Notes under the pieces: generated by a model | Told to the model about the DNA's origin: nothing | Databases searched by the model: none | Seen by the model: the letters and a program-made list of their open reading frames with translations, nothing else | Shown: positions 59,092 through 64,000 of the stretch, in pieces | Layout of the letters: the number at the start of each line of letters is the position of its first letter | How positions within the stretch are numbered: position 1 is the first letter of the stretch | From: Planococcus citri | Lineage: Eukaryota; Arthropoda; Insecta; Hemiptera; Pseudococcidae | NCBI RefSeq assembly: GCF_950023065.1 | Contig: NC_088681.1 | Span: forward strand, 62,282,836-62,346,835 | DNA: 64,000 nt | Reading direction: 5' to 3' | Made by a program: the position numbers and the translations under genes

Positions 59092-61933
59092 TCATGGAAA
59101 CGATGGAAATTTTGTCGCATTTTTCTCTAAGCCGGGTATAAATACCTTTTCGTCGGTTTTTCCAACTATATGGTCCGTTTCATTATACGTTTTCTGTTCG
59201 GTAATCAGTTTCGTACCTTTATCGTCTTTTTCTATATTCGTAAATGCCTCGAACTGTTGCAAAAAAATCGAAAATAATGAATTACCACCATTCAAGCTAT
59301 CCTTGCCAACCTCTAAAAAATGCAGTTGAGTGTATCGTTTCACTCACTTGGTTTTTGGATAAACTAAACATATCCCTGATGACTATGGTGATTGCACAGT
59401 CGTATGTTTCTTTCTCCGTTACATTGGTCACTGACCCCGAATATATGAAGTACGAGTATCCTTTATTACTAATTTTCAAGTACCACATATTATCTTCTTC
59501 CATTTCGACCATTGTACTTCCGGGTGTCCGAACTTCTTTCAGTTTTTCTAGAAAAGGTTCAATTTCCGGGTTATCTTCTTCGGCGTCCTGCGAAAATATT
59601 CAGTCGAGTGTTCAATTCATCGATGTAGGTACTGATTATAATTTTTTTTTGTCTAATTTCCTCCTCTCCTACATAATTATGTACTTACTGCTGTGAAACG
59701 ATATATCACGATGACTACACCGTCACCATGTTCCAAAGATTTGGTATACGAAGTATACTTTGTATTGTAGTACAATTGCAAAACTTCCAAAGGGGCGCTA
59801 GAATAATGTATACCATTTCATTATCTCCTGTGTCGAGTATATTGGGTGAGTCATCTTTGTCAAAGTTGGTCACCTATGTTTGCCATCAATTAGTGTGCCC
59901 GCACTGCCAGTGGCGTCTTTAGCCCAGTAAAATATGGTTCTCGTGTAAACGTACAAATAATTAGCGATAGCTGGTCCAGTTATGGAAAGATCGGTTTTTT
60001 TATCAAGCAGTCTCACTTCAACTGTAAAATTTGAGAGGTTTTTTTCTAGATGCGAATCCCGGAAAGAAATCATGGTAAAGGGGAAAATTCACAAATGTGC
60101 TCGTTTTGGTGGTCAGAGGTGTTTATATTTTGATTTTTCGTTATAACTTTTTAAACCTCTCTACCCTTTTCATGGAAAATTTGTTTTTAAAGATTTACAA
60201 ACTGCTTGGAGGTTTCCTCTATTCAGGTATTCTACTCAATTAGGTACCTACTTACTTGAATTTCACCCTGCAGTTTAATTTCCATAGATAATTACCCGAT
60301 TCTCCTGTATTAATCAATAATGCATTTTCACCAGTTCCATCGCCGTTTCTAATTACTGTCGCGTTTGGTTTCGGAATTGGGAAGGCGCGATCGGATCTTA
60401 TATTTATTGGCTGTGTACGATCGAAAGGCCATATCGCGACTGAAATGGAACATCGAATCGATATTGTCAAAAATGCCTGTTTACATATTTTTGTCAAAAA
60501 TAGATAGTGCCACTTTTGACTCCAAACCCCTCACTTATAGTGATGTTAAAATACGCGTATATTCATTTACCTGCGCGCGAGGTGAACATTTGCGCGCAAA
60601 TTCCACAAATGGATGTTATTTGCATCTATTTGTGATTTTCAACATGAAAAGTTGTCCAAAAAACGGAAAAACATGAAGAAATAGGACAAATCTCACGGTT
60701 TATTTGAAATGAAGGGGGAGGGATTCAATATCATTACGAACAATTTTTTTCACTACTTTAAAAACATTTCGATTTTTTTTTTCAATTCAAAATTTTCAGA
60801 TGCTTAGATCTTTTCCCTCGAATTTATCATCACTTGAGTGAAAATTTCTAGATATTATAATTCGCTAAATGAAGGGAAAATAAGTAGGAAATTCAAACAT
60901 TTTGATTCAAAATATGAAAAAACAAGCCATTTTTCCAAAAATACTTAGATATTTTTCAGAAAGAGGAGTCCTCAAATTTTTGTTCCATGATTTAAAAAAA
61001 TAGTAAAAAAGACAAAAGCAGGACAATTTCTCAAATTTTATTTGAATGGAAGGGGTGAGGGGTTCAATATTATTTTTTCACTACTTCAGATAGAATTTCG
61101 ATTTTTTTCCAATTCAAAATTTTCAGATGTTTAGATGTTTCCCTCCCCCTTCCTCAAATTTACCGATAATCACTTGGTAGAAATAATGTTTAGAAATTCA
61201 TAGTTTCCAAAAATAAAATAAAATGAGAAAGAATAAATGGGAAACACAAATTTTCTTATTTATACATATGAAAAAACAAACAATTTTCTCCCAAAAATAC
61301 TTCAATATTTTTCAAAAGGAAGAGTCTCAAAATGTTTGTTTCATGATTTAAAAATGGAAGAGTGAGCAACTGAGCATGTAGGCTAAAAAGTAACAAACCA
61401 ACAGGACATCATGAAAAAAAGGGGGGAAACAGCAGAAATAACTACAAAAAAAAAAAAAAAAACGATTTCATAGTATTCCCACTCAGATTGTAACTTTTTT
61501 AGGGAATATTTCACGTTTTTACCGATTTTTAGGAAATATTCTGCTCAATTTCAAATTTTAGCATTTGGCTTTATTTCTTTAACAATGGAATTAGAACGAC
61601 CTTTTCATGATTTGAAAAAGGCTCTGTTTTGCATTTCTATTCGTGAATTCTCGGTGTTACGAGTACATAACAATATTAGTAAAATCGTATAGGAATTGAT
61701 TTTGTTAGGGAATATTTTTACTTTTTAGAGCATATTTTGGCATTTTTTAAGGAATATTTAAGCGCATTTATTTTGGGTTTTTTAGGGGAAGAATATCTGA
61801 GCCCTGATAATAATGGTCGTATATACTTACATATTGATGGTCCTGACTCTGTTTGCTTCAAATTAATCGCTACTAACAGCACCAATAATATGATCACTTG
61901 AAAACGACGCATTCTACGTGGTAATGAATACAT
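59092..61933 (-). CDS. Secreted carbonic-anhydrase-like pseudoenzyme C
   Basis: Six exons: 61831-61933, 60296-60439, 59874-60021, 59689-59797, 59348-59587, 59092-59253; lengths 103/144/148/109/240/162, 301 residues, phases as in A and B. The start was set at ATG 61933, although a second in-frame ATG (MRRFQVIILLVLLVAI) ten codons... nine residues further on gives a more compact signal peptide. Landmarks: QPINI, LLINTGESVEV (for NTGHSVQV), TIFYWAK (for HFHWG), LEVLQLYYNTKY (for ELHLVHWNTKY), YFIYSGSVTN (for YxYxGSLTT), LSKNQ. Zinc-ligand positions are Ile, Tyr and Leu; the His64 position is Glu. It lacks the IGRFLPFSG motif shared by A and B and the VGRRPV motif, so it is the most distant of the three. 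One Cys (YDC) is conserved with A and B. Confidence 0.85.
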
Positions 61934-61960
61934 GACCAAGTATAATATGAACGAAATTGC

Positions 61961-62262
61961 TTCTGATTACGTATGCAAAGCTTGAAACTCGAAAAAACAA
62001 CGACCAGTTCAAAAAAAATAAATAGGTAAATAAAAATTGGGTCTAAAATGGCTATCTTTTTTATGACTTTCCATATTTACAATCAGGTATGAACGCATTA
62101 GTTGTGAACTTCAAAATAATCAATGTTCGAAAGGTAACCTTTTATACTACCAATATCGCGTTCCTTTACACTTCAGTGTACTTTAACTTTTACTTTGACT
62201 CATTTTGCGTGTACTTGAACTAGTATCAGCCTATTCCTTACCTGTGCTCATTTTTTATGTTC
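61961..62262 (-). promoter_or_regulatory. Upstream region of gene C, duplicated at 54259-54520
   Basis: The block TTCTGATTAC ... TTGCGTGTACTTGAACTA, directly 5' of gene C, is retained at a second site with shared strings such as AACTCGAAAAAACAACGA and ATACTACCAATATCGCGTTC. No promoter element is proven. Confidence 0.45.
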
Positions 62263-62269
62263 TTATAGA

Positions 62270-64000
62270 TATTTATCTAACTACGCCGCTCAAAATAAAC
62301 AACAAAAAACCTACTTTCTCGACCTCTAAAATAATGCGAGAAATTTTTCCTTTACAATTTTGGTGGTATTATCTATAGGAAATTTTCTTGAAAAAAGTAA
62401 AATTTACGTATACCATGTCCTATATGCATACTATCTGGGTGAACTTGGCGCCCCTTATACCTGTATTACTAAGCACTGGCACTGGCTAAACGCTAACGAA
62501 ATAATGAAATTTCTATATTCTACTCAATATTCTGATGATTGTATTTCGGATTCATCATAATATTAATTATGCTGAAATTGCAGAAATAGGAGAGGGCACA
62601 TATATTTTGTTGGAAAATGGTCTTAAAGTGGCTTACGAAGAACTAAATGAAATAATTATGTTTGTTTTTGCTAATCATTTTCTTATAATTTTTTTCCTTT
62701 GTCGTCATTCATTCATTTTTTGAATATTTTCTTCTTTTGTTCTTTTTTTGGTCTACCTACTTTTCAATTTGGGTACTTAGTTATAATTGCAAATTCATTT
62801 TTATCAAAATTATCATTTTTCGTTTTATTACATTTGATCAATTTTTTTTTTTAGAAAGGGAAATACTTCATTTTTTATATTTTTTTCTTTGTTTTCTACA
62901 TTTTTTGCAGTTTTTTTTTTCACGTCATTTTCTCAACTTGTCCATGTGCTTTTTTGATTATTTTTACATCGTTTTTAACACTTTTTCAAGCATTTTTGAC
63001 AAATTTTATTGAATTTACTTAAACTTTTAATGATTTTTTATTCTTTTTTTAGCTTGTGTTTGTGTCGTTGTAACACGCTTCTATAACTTTTCCAGCATTT
63101 TTTGGAAATTTGTATTCACAATTTCATCAATTTTCGTTACCTATTTTACAGTAATTTTGATGCTTTTTGAGGGGTTTTAATTCAATGCTTTTGCACGTAT
63201 TTTCATTTTTCTGATTCACAATGGTTTAAAAACCTTTAATAAATTTTTAAAATTGTTTGACACGTTTTTAATAGTTTTATGCTTTTTTGTAACATTTTCA
63301 TTCAATTAATGTTGGTTTAAAATTTTGCAGTTTTTCTTGCTCTTGGTTTTCAATTACATTTCAGAGTTCTTTGTTTCAATTCAGTTTTTTCACGATGAAT
63401 TTCGTTTCCAGAATTTTATGTTCATGTTTTTTTATTTTGTTTTCTCAAGTTTATTTATCGTTTTTGACTTTCAGTGCGATTTTAATTTGTTGTTTCGCAT
63501 CATTTTTTTCACGATGATTTTTGTTTCTAAAATGTTGAGTAGGTGTGTTTTGGTTTTTACACTTTCTTTTCTTATAATCGTTTCCTAGGTTTGGTTTTCG
63601 ACTTGATTTCAACTTCTACTATCATTGGATTCAGTTTTTTCAAGATCGATTTCATTTGTAAAATTTCAATTTTTTTTTCATTTTGTTTTCTTATATGTTC
63701 AATTCTGTTTGAGGAATTCTTTGTGTTCAATTTGAGGTTGTGAAAATAAAATTTTTTAATTGCTTTTGATTTTAAGATTTTTTTATTTTTTATTTATTTT
63801 TTGTTGGTTTTTGTGCATAGATATTTTCTTTTGGGTTTCAATTCAATTTCAGTTTTTTTCACAATTGATTTAATTTTAAAATTTTTTGTGCTTCAACTTT
63901 TTTTGTTTGTTACGTTCGATTTCGTTTGCAGAATTTTTAAAATTTCATTTCGAGTTTTGAGGATGATATTTTCAATTTCATTCTGAGATGGGTGACATGA
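62270..64000. repeat. T-rich low-complexity region, no gene
   Basis: From about 62650 on, the + strand is a succession of TTTTC/ATTTTT blocks. The Phe-rich open frames are compositional. 62340-62650 is less simple but shows no supportable exon. Confidence 0.55.

Noticed and set aside
62737..63986. Several Phe-rich frames near the right edge
   Set aside because: T-rich low complexity; hydrophobic stretches here are compositional, not membrane segments of a gene.
1..64000. CRISPR arrays, operons, ribosome binding sites
   Set aside because: The window is eukaryotic; no direct-repeat/spacer pattern with constant spacing was seen, and the gene structure is intron-based.

Overview
The window is eukaryotic and very probably from an insect genome: it is AT-rich, its genes have short exons bounded by GT/AG introns, its proteins carry animal-type signal peptides, and transposons dominate it. 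The frequent TAGGTACC/TACC strings and overall texture would suit a hemipteran such as a scale insect or mealybug, but the species call is inference. Most apparent open frames are low-complexity or lie inside palindromic repeats; the real genes had to be assembled exon by exon.

Layout. 1-5.9 kb: two 3' exons of a + strand Ig-like cell-surface gene split by a 4.6 kb intron. 6.5-19.0 kb: an inverted duplication of about 2.45 kb whose arms each carry an intact six-exon gene for a secreted protein of the non-specific DNA/RNA endonuclease (Endonuclease_NS, dsRNase-like) fold; the copies are divergent and 7.6 kb of nested repeats lies between them (three copies of a repeat unit, a 501-bp foldback insert, a 926-bp TA-inserted element, a 1,018-bp solo LTR). 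19.9-21.6 kb: a terminal-inverted-repeat element packed with GCTAGC. 22-24 kb: low complexity. 24.8-27.4 and 33.5-36.1 kb: two near-identical 2,587-bp foldback elements in opposite orientation. 36-41 kb: microsatellites and degenerate arrays.

41.3-61.9 kb: three paralogous six-exon genes, all on the minus strand, each coding a 300-301 residue secreted protein with the alpha-carbonic-anhydrase fold. All three lack every zinc-binding histidine and the proton-shuttle histidine. They are interspersed with a Penelope-like retroelement (reverse transcriptase plus GIY-YIG), a decayed RTE-like LINE, and several small inverted-repeat elements, one of which sits in an intron of the middle gene. 62.3-64 kb is T-rich low-complexity DNA.

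The main biological point: the window's five best-supported intact cellular gene models belong to two unrelated families of secreted pseudoenzymes (dead nuclease-like and dead carbonic-anhydrase-like), both locally duplicated and with catalytic residues replaced but reading frames, intron phases and signal peptides preserved. That pattern suits secreted, rapidly evolving proteins recruited for binding roles (saliva, venom, cuticle or haemolymph), though expression cannot be seen from the sequence.
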